Shown: positions 43,739-53,591, numbered from the stretch's first letter. The stretch is DNA of 64,000 nucleotides from Ancylobacter sp. SL191 (GCF_026625645.1 NZ_CP113056.1:3819001-3883000), one strand, 5' to 3'. Program-made: numbers and translations. Notes: generated by a model not told the origin, from the sequence alone.

Positions 43739-45058
43739 TCAGTCCTTCTCGATCCGTATCACCTGCGGCGGCTGCGCGATGACGCCATCGAGATCGATGG
43801 CGGCGATCGCGCGGCGCACCGCGTCCTCGTTCGTGGCGTAGGTGATCAGCACCACAGGTGCCGGGTCCTCCGCGCTGTCAGCCCGGTCGCCGCCATGAGG
43901 GCGGCCCCGCCGGTGCTGCATTATGGACTCGAGCGAGATGTTCTGCTCGGCCATATGGCGGGCAATGGCTGCCGCCGTTCCAGGCCGATCAACCGCCGCA
44001 AGGCGGATATAATACCCCCCTTCATGACGCTGGATGGCGGCCTTGCCCGCCGGGCGGAGATTTTCCGCCTTCCAGCCGAAGGGTGTGCCCGCCGCGCCAC
44101 TGGCGAGATCACAGATGTCGCCGACCACGGCGGACGCCGTCGCGTCGCTGCCGGCGCCGGGGCCGACCAGCGTCAGCGCCACCGCGTCGCCGTCAATCGC
44201 CACCGCATTGGTCACGCCGGAGACCTGCGCGATTGGCCAATGTTTAGGCACCATGGTCGGGTGAACGCGAAGCTCCACCGCCTCGCCGGCGCGGGCGGCG
44301 ACGCCCAGCAGCTTGATGCGGTAGCCGAGCTCGTCCGCCGCCTCCAGGTCCTGCAGCGTGATGGAGCGGATACCCTCGACATGGATCGCATCCGGATCTG
44401 GCTGCACGCCGAAGGCCAGAGCGGCGAGCAGGGACAGCTTGTGCGCGGTGTCGAAGCCATCGACGTCGAAGGTCGGGTCTGCCTCGGCATAGCCGAGTTG
44501 CTGCGCCTGATCGAGGCACGCTTCGAAGGAGAGCCCCTCGTCGCGCATCCGCGTCAGGATGTAGTTGCAGGTGCCGTTGAGAATGCCGGAGACGCGGGCG
44601 ATGCGGTTGCCCAGCAGGGCCTCGCGCAGCGTCTTGATGACGGGAATGCCACCGGCAACGGCCGCCTCGAAGCGGATGCCGACGCCCTTGTCTTCCGCCG
44701 CCGAGGCGAGCGCCACGCCGTGATGGGCGAGCAGCGCCTTGTTGGCGGTGACGACGGTGTGGCCGGCGGCGATGGCGGCTTCCACCGCCGCCTTGGCGGT
44801 GCCCTCATGGCCGCCGATCAGCTCGACGAACACGTCAATATCGGGGTCGCGGGCCAGTTCGACGGCATCGTCGAACCAGCGCATCCCGGTGAGGTCGCAA
44901 TCGCGGTTGCGGGAGCGGTCACGGGCGCTGACGGCGACGACCTCGACCGCACGCCCGGTGCGGGCGGCGATCTCGTCCTTGCGACGCGCAAGCATGCGCA
45001 CCACGCCCGCGCCGACCGTCCCGAGGCCGGCGATGCCAATTTTCAGCGGCGGCGCCAT
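43739..45058 (-). CDS. hom: Homoserine dehydrogenase
   Basis: 439 residues. It reduces aspartate-4-semialdehyde to homoserine with NAD(P)H, the branch point to threonine and methionine. The Rossmann motif is IAGLGTVGAGVVRML (residues about 8-22). The catalytic region contains VTANKALLA, GGIPVIKTLREALLGN, GILNGTCNYILTRM and EADPTFDVDGFDTAHKLSLL, with the catalytic lysine in the latter. A C-terminal ACT domain (about 350-435), which suggests threonine feedback control, contains a charged insertion (RRGRPHGGDRADSAEDPAP). It lies between the AlaC-like aminotransferase (57-nt gap) and glpX (14-nt gap). Confidence 0.94.
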   Translation of the reverse strand: MAPPLKIGIAGLGTVGAGVVRMLARRKDEIAARTGRAVEVVAVSARDRSRNRDCDLTGMRWFDDAVELARDPDIDVFVELIGGHEGTAKAAVEAAIAAGHTVVTANKALLAHHGVALASAAEDKGVGIRFEAAVAGGIPVIKTLREALLGNRIARVSGILNGTCNYILTRMRDEGLSFEACLDQAQQLGYAEADPTFDVDGFDTAHKLSLLAALAFGVQPDPDAIHVEGIRSITLQDLEAADELGYRIKLLGVAARAGEAVELRVHPTMVPKHWPIAQVSGVTNAVAIDGDAVALTLVGPGAGSDATASAVVGDICDLASGAAGTPFGWKAENLRPAGKAAIQRHEGGYYIRLAAVDRPGTAAAIARHMAEQNISLESIMQHRRGRPHGGDRADSAEDPAPVVLITYATNEDAVRRAIAAIDLDGVIAQPPQVIRIEKD

Positions 45059-45115
45059 AGTTTGTCCGAACTCAACAGAAGACCAGATAGCGGCGCCGTT
45101 CGGGAGGACCGAGCG

Positions 45116-46333
45116 TCAGCGCGCCGCGGCGAGAGGGACGACGTTGTGCAATGTTTCCGCGCCGGTTTCAAGGAACCGGCGGACATTGCGGGCGGCCTGC
45201 CGGATGCGCTGCTCGTTCTCCACAAGTGCGATACGCACATACTCATCGCCATGCTCGCCGAAGCCGACGCCCGGAGCGACGGCCACATCCGCCTTCTCGA
45301 TCAGCAGCTTGGCGAATTCGACGCTGCCCATGTGGCGGAACTTCTCGGGGATCGGCGCCCAGGCGAACATCGAGGCGCTCGGCACGGGAATCTCCCAGCC
45401 GGCCTTGCCGAAGCTGTCCACCAGCGCGTCGCGGCGCTTCTTGTAGACCGCGCGCATGTCGGCGATGCAGTCCTGCGGGCCGTTCAGCGCCGCCGTGGCC
45501 GCGACCTGGATCGGCGTATAGGCGCCGTAATCGAGATAGGACTTCACCCGCGCCAGCGCCGCGATCAGCCGCTCATTGCCGACCGCGAAGCCCATGCGCC
45601 AGCCGGCCATGGAGAAGGTCTTGGACATGGAGGTGAACTCCACCGTCACATCCATGGCGCCCGGCACCTGCAGCACGGAAGGCGGCGGGTTGTCGTCGAA
45701 ATAGACCTCCGAATAGGCGAGGTCGGACAGCAGGATCAGGTCGTGCTTCTTCGCGAAGGCGACGCAGTCCTTGTAGAAATCAAGATCGGCGACGCAGGCC
45801 GTCGGGTTCGACGGGTAGCACAGCACCAGCGCCAGCGGCGACGGGATCGAATGCACCACCGCGCGCTCCAGCGCCCGGAAGAATTCCGGGCCGGGCTCGC
45901 ACGGCACCGAGCGGATCGCCGCGCCGGCCATCAGGAAGCCGAAGGCGTGGATCGGGTAGGACGGGTTCGGCACCAGGATCACGTCGCCCGGCGCGGTGAT
46001 GGCCTGCGCCATATTGGCGAAGCCTTCCTTCGAGCCGATGGTGGCGACCACCTGCGTGTCGGGGTTCAGCTTCACACCGAAACGGCGCTCATAATAGGCC
46101 GCCTGCGCGCGGCGCAGACCCGGAATGCCCTTGGAGGCGGAATAGCGGTCGGTGCGGGGACGCCCGATGGTATCCTTGAGCTTCTCCACCACATGGGCGG
46201 GCGCATCGAGGTCCGGGTTGCCCATGCCGAGATCCACGATATCAGCGCCGCCATTGCGAGCGGTGGCCTTCACACGGTTCACCTGCTCGAAGACATAGGG
46301 CGGCAGCCGGCGGATACGGTGGAAGTCGGTCAT
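45116..46333 (-). CDS. Class I aminotransferase (AlaC/LL-diaminopimelate aminotransferase-like)
   Basis: 405 residues, PLP fold type I. DIVDLGMGNPDLDAP, YSASKGIPGLRRAQAAYYERRFG, the Asn/Pro block CYPSNPTACV, the LSDLAYSEVYF aspartate region and the Schiff-base lysine in SMSKTFSMAGWRMGF (about residue 240) are visible. This group includes E. coli AlaC (glutamate-pyruvate transaminase) and is often annotated as LL-diaminopimelate aminotransferase. Position upstream of hom is a conserved alphaproteobacterial context, suggesting a role in aspartate-family or alanine metabolism. The ATG at 46333 was chosen over a TTG nine nt upstream. Confidence 0.88.
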   Translation of the reverse strand: MTDFHRIRRLPPYVFEQVNRVKATARNGGADIVDLGMGNPDLDAPAHVVEKLKDTIGRPRTDRYSASKGIPGLRRAQAAYYERRFGVKLNPDTQVVATIGSKEGFANMAQAITAPGDVILVPNPSYPIHAFGFLMAGAAIRSVPCEPGPEFFRALERAVVHSIPSPLALVLCYPSNPTACVADLDFYKDCVAFAKKHDLILLSDLAYSEVYFDDNPPPSVLQVPGAMDVTVEFTSMSKTFSMAGWRMGFAVGNERLIAALARVKSYLDYGAYTPIQVAATAALNGPQDCIADMRAVYKKRRDALVDSFGKAGWEIPVPSASMFAWAPIPEKFRHMGSVEFAKLLIEKADVAVAPGVGFGEHGDEYVRIALVENEQRIRQAARNVRRFLETGAETLHNVVPLAAAR

Positions 46334-46495
46334 CGGTCTCAAGCTCCAAACCGCCCCGATTCATCGGATAGCGGCACTGAGGCGCTACATAACACTGTTC
46401 AGGCGCCCGCACAGCGAGGGATCGCAGCGAAAACGGGCGGAAGCGTGATGAAAACTGTCGCGGCCACGTATCGCCAAGGTGGCGCCGGGCGACGC

Positions 46496-46813
46496 CTAGG
46501 GCTGTTGCTGGCTATCGGTCTCGACTTGCTGCTGTTGCTCGCGGGCGAGGCCCTGAAGATCGCTCTGCATCTTCGCCGTCTGCGCCGGCGTCATCACCGG
46601 GCGGTCGCCGATCTGCGCGGGGGCGCCGAAATTGGGGTAGACCAGTTCCTGGCCGGGGGTGATGGGCTTGGCCATCTCTGGCGGCAGCAGCGAGGACGGC
46701 CCCGAGCAGCCGGCGAGCGCCAGCGCCACCAGACCGGCCAGGCAACCGGCCCGTCGAGCCGGGCGCGCCATGGCGCGCGGGATCATCCGGCAAGGATCCG
46801 CCATGCTCTTCAT
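46496..46813 (-). CDS. Small lipoprotein
   Basis: 105 residues. The signal sequence CLAGLVALALAGCSGPSSLL carries a lipobox (LALAGC), so the mature protein should be acylated at the cysteine near residue 36, and has no membrane-retention Asp at +2. The mature part is Pro/Gln-rich and ends in AREQQQQVETDSQQQP. The family is not known to me. Several ATG codons are possible (46813, 46804, and others closer to the hydrophobic segment); GGGAG lies about 13 nt before the first. It is divergent from phaC, sharing a 123-nt regulatory region. Confidence 0.65.
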   Translation of the reverse strand: MKSMADPCRMIPRAMARPARRAGCLAGLVALALAGCSGPSSLLPPEMAKPITPGQELVYPNFGAPAQIGDRPVMTPAQTAKMQSDLQGLAREQQQQVETDSQQQP

Positions 46814-46936
46814 GCCCCGGTCATCTCCCACGCTCACCGATCTCCCATGCCTCCGGCCTGATACGCACTCGCCCCGGCCGGGCCGCACGGCTATGATGGC
46901 ATCACCTATGAACGCAGGCACCCGCGGGGACAAGCG

Positions 46937-49318
46937 GTGAGTAACCGACGCACGACCGGAAAGCCGGCCACCGACGCCAAGACGCCCCTCCGCACGGCGC
47001 GTTCGACCACGACAACTGACCCGGTGAAACCGGCTGACAGCAAGGCCGCCACGAGCCGGAGCGCCGCCAAGCTCGCCACCGAGGCGACCGCAACCGCGCC
47101 GGTGAGCAAACCGGCGACCAAGCGCCCGCAAAAGGCGACCGCGCCTGCCAAGCCCACGGTCGAATCAAAAGCACGGCTGAAGGCTGCGATCCCGGAGACC
47201 ACGCCCCAAAGCGTCAAGGGCGGCCCGGCGAAGCCAACCGTGACGTCTTCAGCCAGGAAGGCCCGCGCGCCCGCTGCCGACCTGGCGCAAGCCAAGCCAA
47301 CTCCTGCCGCACCCGCTCCCACCGCGCCGGATAGGGCCGTTAAGCGTCCGCGCACGAAAGCCGCCGAACAGCCCTCCGCCCTGCCCCGCTACGCGGTGCG
47401 CCCCTCGCAGCGGCGCGCGCAGGCCGAGGCTGAAACGCTGGCTGCGCCCGTTCCGCCCCCGCAGGCCGTGCCGGCGGCACCCGCTCAGCCCACACCACAA
47501 CCGAGTGCAGCCAAGCCCGCTGCGCCGGAACCGCCCCCGCTCGGCTCCGGTCCCATCGATCTGCAGGCCTTCGCCGGCAATCTCGCCCGCCTCGTCGAGG
47601 AGGGCGGCAAGGCGATGGCGGCCTATATGCGGCCGCGCGAGGAAGGGCTCATCCAGGACGATGTCGCCGAGGACATTGCCGACGTGATGAAGACCATCGG
47701 CAATGTCGCGGAGTACTGGCTTGCCGACCCCAAGCGCACGGTGGAGGCACAAGCCCGGCTGATCGGCGGCTATCTGGAGCTGTGGTCATCCACGCTCAAG
47801 CGCCTGAGCGGCAAGGAGGCCAAGCCCGTCGCCGAGCCGCCGGCCCGCGATGCCCGCTTCATCGATTCGGAGTGGAGCACCAACCCATTCTTCGACACGC
47901 TGAAACAGACCTATCTGCTCACCGCCAACTGGGCGGAGAACATGGTCGATGAGGCCGAGATCGACGCGCACACCAAGCACAAGGCGGAGTTCTATGTCCG
48001 CCAGATCGCCGGCGCCGTCTCGCCCTCCAATTTCGTGCTGACCAACCCGGAACTGCTGCGCACCACACTCGCTTCCAATGGCGAGAACCTTGTGCGCGGC
48101 ATGAAGATGCTGGCCGAGGACATTGAGGCCGGTGGCGGCGACCTGAAGATCCGCCAGACCGACAACAGCAAGTTCAAGGTCGGCGAGAACCTGGCCGTCA
48201 CACCCGGCAAGGTGATCTTCCAGAACGAGATCATGCAGGTCATCCAGTACGCGCCGCAGACGGAGAGCGTGCTGGCGGTGCCGCTGGTCATCATCCCGCC
48301 CTGGATCAACAAATTCTACGTGCTCGACCTGACGCCGGAAAAGTCCTTCATCCGCTGGGCGGTCGAGCAGGGCCTCACCGTCTTCGTGGTCTCCTGGGTC
48401 AATCCTGGCCCTGAGCTCGCCGGCAAGGGCTTCGACGCCTATATGAAGGACGGCGTGCTCACCGCCTTCGACGTGGCGAAGAAGGCGAGCGGCAGCCAGG
48501 ACTTCCACGCGGTCGGCTATTGCGTCGGCGGTACCATGCTGGCGATGACGCTCGCCTGGCTTGCGGCTTCCGGCCAGGATGTCGGCCTGCGCTCCGTCAC
48601 CTTCCTGACGACGCAGGTGGATTTCACCCATGCCGGCGACCTCAAGGTGTTCATCGACGAGGAGCAGATCGCCCATCTCGAGCGCAAGATGCTGGAATCG
48701 GGCGTGATGGACGGCCGCAAGATGGCCAACGCCTTCAACATGCTGCGGGCCAACGACCTGATCTGGCCCTATGTGGTGAACAACTATCTCAAGGGGCAGG
48801 CGCCCTTCCCCTTCGACATTCTCTACTGGAACTCGGATTCGACCCGCCTGCCGGCGGCGAATCATTCCTTCTACCTGCGCAACTGCTACCTCGATAACCG
48901 GCTGGCGCAGGGCAGCCTGATGCTGGCGGGCAAGAAGCTCGACCTCAAGAAGATCAACCTGCCCATGTACAGCGTCGCGACGCGCGAGGACCACATCGCG
49001 CCCGCCGCTTCGGTGTTCCTCGGCTTGCAAATGTTCGGCAATCCCGGCCGCTTCGTGCTGGCCGGCTCCGGCCACATTGCCGGCGTCATCAACCCGCCCG
49101 CGCGCGGCAAGTACCAGTACTGGACGGGCGAGGCCCCCGGCGGCGCGCTGGAAGACTGGATCGCCGGGGCGCAGATGCATCCGGGCTCGTGGTGGCCGGA
49201 CTGGTTCGCCTGGATCGCCCAGCAGGACGATGCCCGCGTTCCCGCGCGCATCCCCGGCAAGGGCCCGTTCAAGGCGATCGAGGAGGCGCCCGGCAGCTAT
49301 GTGAAGGTGAAGGCGTAG
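46937..49318 (+). CDS. phaC: Class I poly(3-hydroxyalkanoate) synthase with long Lys/Ala/Pro-rich N-terminal extension
   Basis: 793 residues from a GTG with GGGGA upstream. Residues about 205-793 are a normal class I Pha[36 protein letters not shown], the lipase-like box VGYCVGGTM with catalytic Cys529, Asp in [10 protein letters not shown], and His in [12 protein letters not shown]. It polymerises (R)-3-hydroxyacyl-CoA into storage granules in the cytoplasm. Residues 1 to about 200 are low-complexity, rich in Lys, Ala, Pro and Thr ([16 protein letters not shown]), much like the C-terminal tail of PhaF-type phasins or histone H1-like proteins. Family members are usually near 590 residues. The tail shows no stop codons across 600 nt and uses Lys codons freely despite high GC, so I take it as coding. 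No phaA/B/R/Z genes are adjacent. Confidence 0.9.
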   Translation: MSNRRTTGKPATDAKTPLRTARSTTTTDPVKPADSKAATSRSAAKLATEATATAPVSKPATKRPQKATAPAKPTVESKARLKAAIPETTPQSVKGGPAKPTVTSSARKARAPAADLAQAKPTPAAPAPTAPDRAVKRPRTKAAEQPSALPRYAVRPSQRRAQAEAETLAAPVPPPQAVPAAPAQPTPQPSAAKPAAPEPPPLGSGPIDLQAFAGNLARLVEEGGKAMAAYMRPREEGLIQDDVAEDIADVMKTIGNVAEYWLADPKRTVEAQARLIGGYLELWSSTLKRLSGKEAKPVAEPPARDARFIDSEWSTNPFFDTLKQTYLLTANWAENMVDEAEIDAHTKHKAEFYVRQIAGAVSPSNFVLTNPELLRTTLASNGENLVRGMKMLAEDIEAGGGDLKIRQTDNSKFKVGENLAVTPGKVIFQNEIMQVIQYAPQTESVLAVPLVIIPPWINKFYVLDLTPEKSFIRWAVEQGLTVFVVSWVNPGPELAGKGFDAYMKDGVLTAFDVAKKASGSQDFHAVGYCVGGTMLAMTLAWLAASGQDVGLRSVTFLTTQVDFTHAGDLKVFIDEEQIAHLERKMLESGVMDGRKMANAFNMLRANDLIWPYVVNNYLKGQAPFPFDILYWNSDSTRLPAANHSFYLRNCYLDNRLAQGSLMLAGKKLDLKKINLPMYSVATREDHIAPAASVFLGLQMFGNPGRFVLAGSGHIAGVINPPARGKYQYWTGEAPGGALEDWIAGAQMHPGSWWPDWFAWIAQQDDARVPARIPGKGPFKAIEEAPGSYVKVKA

Positions 49319-49433
49319 AAGGCTTCACTGGCTCTTGGCCTGTCATCCCCCTCGGGTCTTGCCTTCTGCAAGCCCAAGGACAGGCTCCGCGCAGCGGAGA
49401 GCCGGGATCGTTAGCCGACGGCGAGCGCCATGC

Positions 49434-49467
49434 GATCCCGGATCGGCCTGCGGCCGTCCAAGATGAC
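49434..49467. repeat. REP-like palindromic repeat downstream of phaC
   Basis: GATCCCGGATCGGCC...GGCCGTCCAAGATGAC is the reverse complement of the element at 4146 with a few changes. It lies between the convergent phaC and argC stops. A second, looser dyad (GGGTCTTG/CAAGCCC) occurs at 49354-49376. Confidence 0.75.
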
Positions 49468-49489
49468 GGTCATGGCCTCACGGGAGCCC

Positions 49490-50545
49490 TCACGGGAACA
49501 GGGCGATCTGCTCGAGCCCCAGCGTCTCGGGATAGCCGAGCACGAGGTTCATGTTCTGCACCGCCTGGCCGGAGGCGCCCTTCACCAGATTGTCGGTGGT
49601 GGAGATGACGACCACGCGATCCGGCGCGCGGTCCTGCACCACGCCGATGAAGGCCATGTTGGAACCCTTCACGAAGCGCGACTGCGGCACCTGGCCGAGC
49701 GGCAGCACGTGCACGAAGGCCTCGCCCTTATAGAAATCGGCCAGCACGCGATGCACGCCCTCAGCGCCGACGCCCGCGCCGGTCTTCAGATAGATGGTCG
49801 CGTAGATGCCGCGGCTCATCGGGATGAGGTGCGGCGTGAAGGTCGGCACCACGCTGCGGCCGGCGGCCTTGGAAAACTCCTGGTCGAATTCCGCCGTGTG
49901 CCGGTGGCCGCCGACGCCATAGGCGTGCATGCCATCCGTCACCTCGGTGTAGAGCAGGTTCTCCTTGGCCGCACGGCCCGCCCCTGTCACGCCGCTCTTG
50001 GCGTCGATGACGATGTGCTCGGGGTCGATGGCGCCGGCCTCGATCAGCGGCACCACGGGCAGGATGGCGGTCGTGGTGTAGCAGCCGGGATTGGCGACGA
50101 GCCGGGCCTTGCGGATGTCGTCGCGATAGAGCTCGACGACGCCGTAGACGGCTTCCTGCTGCAGTTCCAGCGCCTGATGCGGGTGGCCGTACCACTGCTC
50201 ATAGGCGCCGGCATCGCGCAGCCGGAAATCCGCGGACAGGTCGACGATCTTGATGTGCGGCGCGGTCTCGAAGACTTTCTTGATGACCTGCTGCGTGGTG
50301 CCGTGCGGCAGGGCGCAGAAGGCGAGATCGACGCCCGACCAGTCCACCGCGTCGATAGTGGTGAGCGTCGGCAGGTTCAGCGGCGCGAATTGCGGGAACA
50401 CCTCGGCCATGCTCTGGCCGGCCTTGCGGTCGGCAGTGAGCGCGACGATGTCCACGCGGGGGTGACGGACCAGCAGGCGCACCAGCTCCGCGCCGGTGTA
50501 GCCCGAGGCTCCGAGGATGGCGATCCGTGCCTTGCTGTCCGTCAT
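49490..50545 (-). CDS. argC: N-acetyl-gamma-glutamyl-phosphate reductase
   Basis: 351 residues, type 1 ArgC. It reduces N-acetylglutamyl phosphate to the semialdehyde in arginine synthesis. The nucleotide-binding loop is ILGASGYTGAELVRL (about 9-23), the catalytic cysteine is in NPGCYTTTAIL (about residue 155), and GHRHTAEF with PMSRGIYATIYL are further family blocks. The ATG at 50545 gives the normal N-terminus (MTDSKARIAILGAS). The frame to 50680 was rejected. Confidence 0.93.
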   Translation of the reverse strand: MTDSKARIAILGASGYTGAELVRLLVRHPRVDIVALTADRKAGQSMAEVFPQFAPLNLPTLTTIDAVDWSGVDLAFCALPHGTTQQVIKKVFETAPHIKIVDLSADFRLRDAGAYEQWYGHPHQALELQQEAVYGVVELYRDDIRKARLVANPGCYTTTAILPVVPLIEAGAIDPEHIVIDAKSGVTGAGRAAKENLLYTEVTDGMHAYGVGGHRHTAEFDQEFSKAAGRSVVPTFTPHLIPMSRGIYATIYLKTGAGVGAEGVHRVLADFYKGEAFVHVLPLGQVPQSRFVKGSNMAFIGVVQDRAPDRVVVISTTDNLVKGASGQAVQNMNLVLGYPETLGLEQIALFP

Positions 50546-50739
50546 CGTGGCGTATCCCGTCACTGGCGCGGGGAACGCCCCGCGCATGGAGACCGCGCCA
50601 TTACACCGGATGCATGTCGCGGGAAAGACACGGATCTGCGCGCCGCGCGCATGGCGGCCGCGCGAGGAGGGCGGGAACACGGCTGAGCCTCCGCCGCTTG
50701 CCCCTCGCCTGCACTGTCGTCACCGACCGAAAGGACACG

Positions 50740-50808
50740 ATGGCGCGCGATATTGTCGGGCTCTATGGCGGCAAGGTGCGCGCCAACCGCAAACGGCTGC
50801 GCTGCTGA
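50740..50808 (+). CDS. Possible 22-residue ORF upstream of parE
   Basis: MARDIVGLYGGKVRANRKRL ends in RC. AAGGA lies 4 nt before the ATG. The peptide is basic, with a hydrophobic first half. The same frame is open further upstream, but with a composition that looks non-coding. It is too short for statistics to prove it, and I do not recognise a family. A leader peptide is an alternative. Confidence 0.35.
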   Translation: MARDIVGLYGGKVRANRKRLRC

Positions 50809-50822
50809 TTGTTCACGTCCTG

Positions 50823-50851
50823 TTCACGCGACTGACGCGCTTTGGCATAAT
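50823..50851 (+). promoter_or_regulatory. Possible sigma-70-type promoter for parE
   Basis: TTCACG and CATAAT hexamers with a 17-nt spacer, about 50 nt upstream of the parE ATG. The match is partial (4/6 and 5/6) but is the best candidate in the gap, and the local sequence is more AT-rich than its surroundings. Confidence 0.35.
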
Positions 50852-50903
50852 GTGGTGTAATGGAATCGCCTGACGCCCCATTCAGCGAAAGCCCGCCTGC
50901 CTG

Positions 50904-52955
50904 ATGTCCGATCCGAACCTGTTCGACCTTCCCCCCGCCGCGCCCAAGCCCGCGGCGACCCCGGCCGCGCCGAAGCCTGTGCGGGCGCCCGCCGCCTCCC
51001 CCGGCCTGCCCGGCGAGAGCGGTTACACGGCCGCGGATATCGAGGTGCTGGAAGGGCTGGAGCCGGTGCGGCGCCGGCCGGGCATGTATATTGGCGGCAC
51101 GGACGAGAAGGCCCTGCATCACCTCTTCGCCGAGGTGATCGACAATTCAATGGACGAGGCGGTCGCCGGCCATGCCAGTTTCATCGAGGTGGAACTGACG
51201 GCCGACGGTTTCCTGACCGTGACCGACAATGGCCGCGGCATTCCGATCGAGAACCACCCGAAATATCCCGGCAAGTCGGCGCTGGAGGTCATCCTCACCA
51301 CGCTGCACGCCGGCGGCAAGTTCGACAGCAAGGTGTACGAGACCTCGGGCGGCCTGCACGGCGTCGGCGTCTCCGTCGTCAACGCGCTGTCCGACGTGCT
51401 GGAGGTCGAGGTCGCGCGTGGGCAGGTGCTTTACCGCCAGCTCTATTCGCGCGGCATGCCGCAGGGCCCGATCCAGGAGATCGGCCGCGTGCAGAACCGG
51501 CGCGGCACGCGGGTGCGCTTCCACCCGGACGCGCAGATTTTCGGCGAGGGCGCCCGCTTCAAGCCGGCCCGCGTCTTCAAGATGGCCCGCTCCAAGGCCT
51601 ATCTGTTCGGCGGGGTCGAAATCCGCTGGAGCTGCGACCCGGAACTGGTCGCCGGCAGCGAAATTCCGCCCAAGGCCACCTTCCGCTTTCCCGGCGGCCT
51701 CAAGGACTATCTCGCCGCCGATATCGAGGGCCACACGCTGGTCCACCCGGATATCTTCGCCGGCAAGACCTCGCGGCCCGGCGGCCATGGCTCGGCCGAG
51801 TGGGCTGTGGCCTGGCTCGGTGACGCGGACGGCGCCATTTCCTCCTACTGCAACACCATCCCCACCGCCGAGGGCGGCACGCATGAGACCGGCCTGCGTG
51901 CCGTTCTGCTCAAGGGTCTGCGCGACCATGCCGAGCGCACCGGCAACGCCAAGCGCGCCGCCATCATCACCGCCGACGACGTGATGGCCGGCTGCGCGGC
52001 CATGCTCTCGGTCTTCGTGCGCGAGCCGGAATTTCAGGGCCAGACCAAGGAAAAGCTCGCCACCGCCGAGGCCGCGCGCATCGTCGAGGGCGCGCTGCGC
52101 GACCCGTTCGACCATTGGCTCGCCGGCAACCCGCCGCAGGCCAGCCGCCTGCTCGACTGGGTTATCGAGCGCGCGGACGAGCGATTGCGCCGCCGGCAGG
52201 AAAAGGAAGTCTCCCGCAAGAGCGCCGTGCGCAAGCTGCGCCTGCCGGGCAAGCTGGCGGATTGCTCCAACAACTCGGCGGCGGGCTCCGAGCTCTTCAT
52301 CGTCGAGGGCGATTCGGCCGGCGGCTCCGCCAAGCAGGCGCGCGAGCGCCAGAGCCAGGCCGTGCTGCCGCTGCGCGGCAAGATCCTCAACGTCGCCAGC
52401 GCCGGCCGCGACAAGCTCGCGCAGAACCAGCAGCTTTCCGATCTCGTCCAGGCGCTCGGCTGCGGCACGGCCGCCAACTATCGCGACGAGGATCTGCGCT
52501 ATGAGCGCGTGATCATCATGACTGACGCCGATGTCGACGGCGCTCACATTGCCTCGCTGCTCGTCACCTTCTTCTACCGGCAGACGCCGAAGCTGATCGA
52601 GAACGGCCACCTCTTCCTCGCCGTGCCGCCGCTCTACCGCATCACCCAAGGCGCCAAGACGCTCTATGCGCGGGACGAGGCGCATCGCGACGAGCTGCTG
52701 CGCAAGGAATTCTCCGGGCGCGGCAAGGTCGATATCGGCCGCTTCAAGGGCCTCGGCGAGATGATGCCGGCGCAGCTCAAGGAAACGACGATGAACCGCA
52801 AGACGCGCACCCTGCTGCGCGTCACCATCGACGATGCCGAACGCGCCGCCACCGCCGATATCGTCGAGCGGCTGATGGGCAACAAACCGGAAAGCCGCTT
52901 CGCCTTCATCTCCGAACGCGCGGCCTTCGCCGGCGAGGAATTGCTGGATATTTGA
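50904..52955 (+). CDS. parE: DNA topoisomerase IV subunit B
   Basis: 683 residues. It is the ATPase and TOPRIM subunit of topoisomerase IV, which decatenates chromosomes. GHKL ATPase motifs: EVIDNSMDEAVAGHA, TDNGRGIPIENHP, GGLHGVGVSVVNALS. The TOPRIM block has FIVEGDSAGGSAKQARERQSQAVLPLRGKILN (about residues 465-495) and the metal site MTDADVDGAHIASLL. QTKEKL and the short C-terminus without the GyrB-type insertion favour ParE over GyrB, and the length fits. The first 35 residues are Pro/Ala-rich, an extension ahead of the ATPase domain. It converges with the LysE gene, stops 6 nt apart. Confidence 0.94.
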   Translation: MSDPNLFDLPPAAPKPAATPAAPKPVRAPAASPGLPGESGYTAADIEVLEGLEPVRRRPGMYIGGTDEKALHHLFAEVIDNSMDEAVAGHASFIEVELTADGFLTVTDNGRGIPIENHPKYPGKSALEVILTTLHAGGKFDSKVYETSGGLHGVGVSVVNALSDVLEVEVARGQVLYRQLYSRGMPQGPIQEIGRVQNRRGTRVRFHPDAQIFGEGARFKPARVFKMARSKAYLFGGVEIRWSCDPELVAGSEIPPKATFRFPGGLKDYLAADIEGHTLVHPDIFAGKTSRPGGHGSAEWAVAWLGDADGAISSYCNTIPTAEGGTHETGLRAVLLKGLRDHAERTGNAKRAAIITADDVMAGCAAMLSVFVREPEFQGQTKEKLATAEAARIVEGALRDPFDHWLAGNPPQASRLLDWVIERADERLRRRQEKEVSRKSAVRKLRLPGKLADCSNNSAAGSELFIVEGDSAGGSAKQARERQSQAVLPLRGKILNVASAGRDKLAQNQQLSDLVQALGCGTAANYRDEDLRYERVIIMTDADVDGAHIASLLVTFFYRQTPKLIENGHLFLAVPPLYRITQGAKTLYARDEAHRDELLRKEFSGRGKVDIGRFKGLGEMMPAQLKETTMNRKTRTLLRVTIDDAERAATADIVERLMGNKPESRFAFISERAAFAGEELLDI

Positions 52956-52961
52956 CGGCTC

Positions 52962-53591
52962 TTACCGCCGCTCAAACGCGATGCGCGCGGCCAGCAGCAG
53001 GAAGATGCCGCCGGTCGCGCGCTGCAGCCAGCGGGCGACATGGGCGCGGGTGGCGAGCCAGCCACTGAGGCGGCCGGCGAAAAGGCCGACGGCGATGTTG
53101 ATCAGCGTGCCGCCCGTGTTGAGGATCGCACCGAGCAGGAAAAACTGCAGGAAGGTCGAGCCGCGCGCCGGATCGACGAATTGCGGCAGGAAGGCGAGAA
53201 CGAAGACCGCCACCTTGGGATTGAGCAGGCTCACCACCACCGCTTCCCGCCAGGCGACAAGAGCACGGGCCGGCGCGCCACCCGCAGGCGCCACTAGCGG
53301 GCCGGAGGAGCGCCAGGCCTGTGCCGCGAGATAGACCAGATAGGCCACGCCCGCCCAGCGTATCGCCTCGAACGCCGCCGGATGCGCCCGGAGCACGGCG
53401 GCAAGGCCGATACCCGCCGCCAGCGTGTGGATCAGCACACCCGCGGCAATGCCGAGGCTGGCGGCGACACCCGCGCGCGGGCCGGATTTCATGCCCTGCC
53501 CGAGGCAGAACAGCATGTCATTGCCGGGGGTCAGGTTCAGCGCCAGCGCGGCGGGAACGAAGACGAGCAGCGTCTCGACGGGGATCAGCAT
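52962..53591 (-). CDS. LysE/RhtB-family amino-acid exporter
   Basis: 209 residues, six hydrophobic segments. NLTPGNDMLFCLGQGMKSGPRAGVAASLGIAAG at the N-terminus and SLLNPKVAVFVLAFLPQFVD in the middle are the LysE-family signatures. Members export lysine, homoserine, threonine or related compounds. The substrate is unknown. Its ATG shares one base with the stop of the GreA/B gene (TGATG), so both are probably in one unit. It ends 6 nt from the parE stop. Confidence 0.88.
   Translation of the reverse strand: MLIPVETLLVFVPAALALNLTPGNDMLFCLGQGMKSGPRAGVAASLGIAAGVLIHTLAAGIGLAAVLRAHPAAFEAIRWAGVAYLVYLAAQAWRSSGPLVAPAGGAPARALVAWREAVVVSLLNPKVAVFVLAFLPQFVDPARGSTFLQFFLLGAILNTGGTLINIAVGLFAGRLSGWLATRAHVARWLQRATGGIFLLLAARIAFERR

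Larger units (their letters stand above)
50546..50903. other. Intergenic region between argC and parE with one possible small ORF
   Basis: 358 nt. It contains the possible 22-codon ORF at 50740-50808 and a plausible housekeeping promoter at 50823-50851. The stretch 50550-50720 shows nothing I can assign. Confidence 0.5.

Noticed and set aside
43895..46861. 988-codon open frame on the plus strand opposite hom and the AlaC-like aminotransferase
   Set aside because: A GC-rich antisense shadow covering two clearly recognised genes; composition is Arg/Asp/Gly/His-rich without domains.
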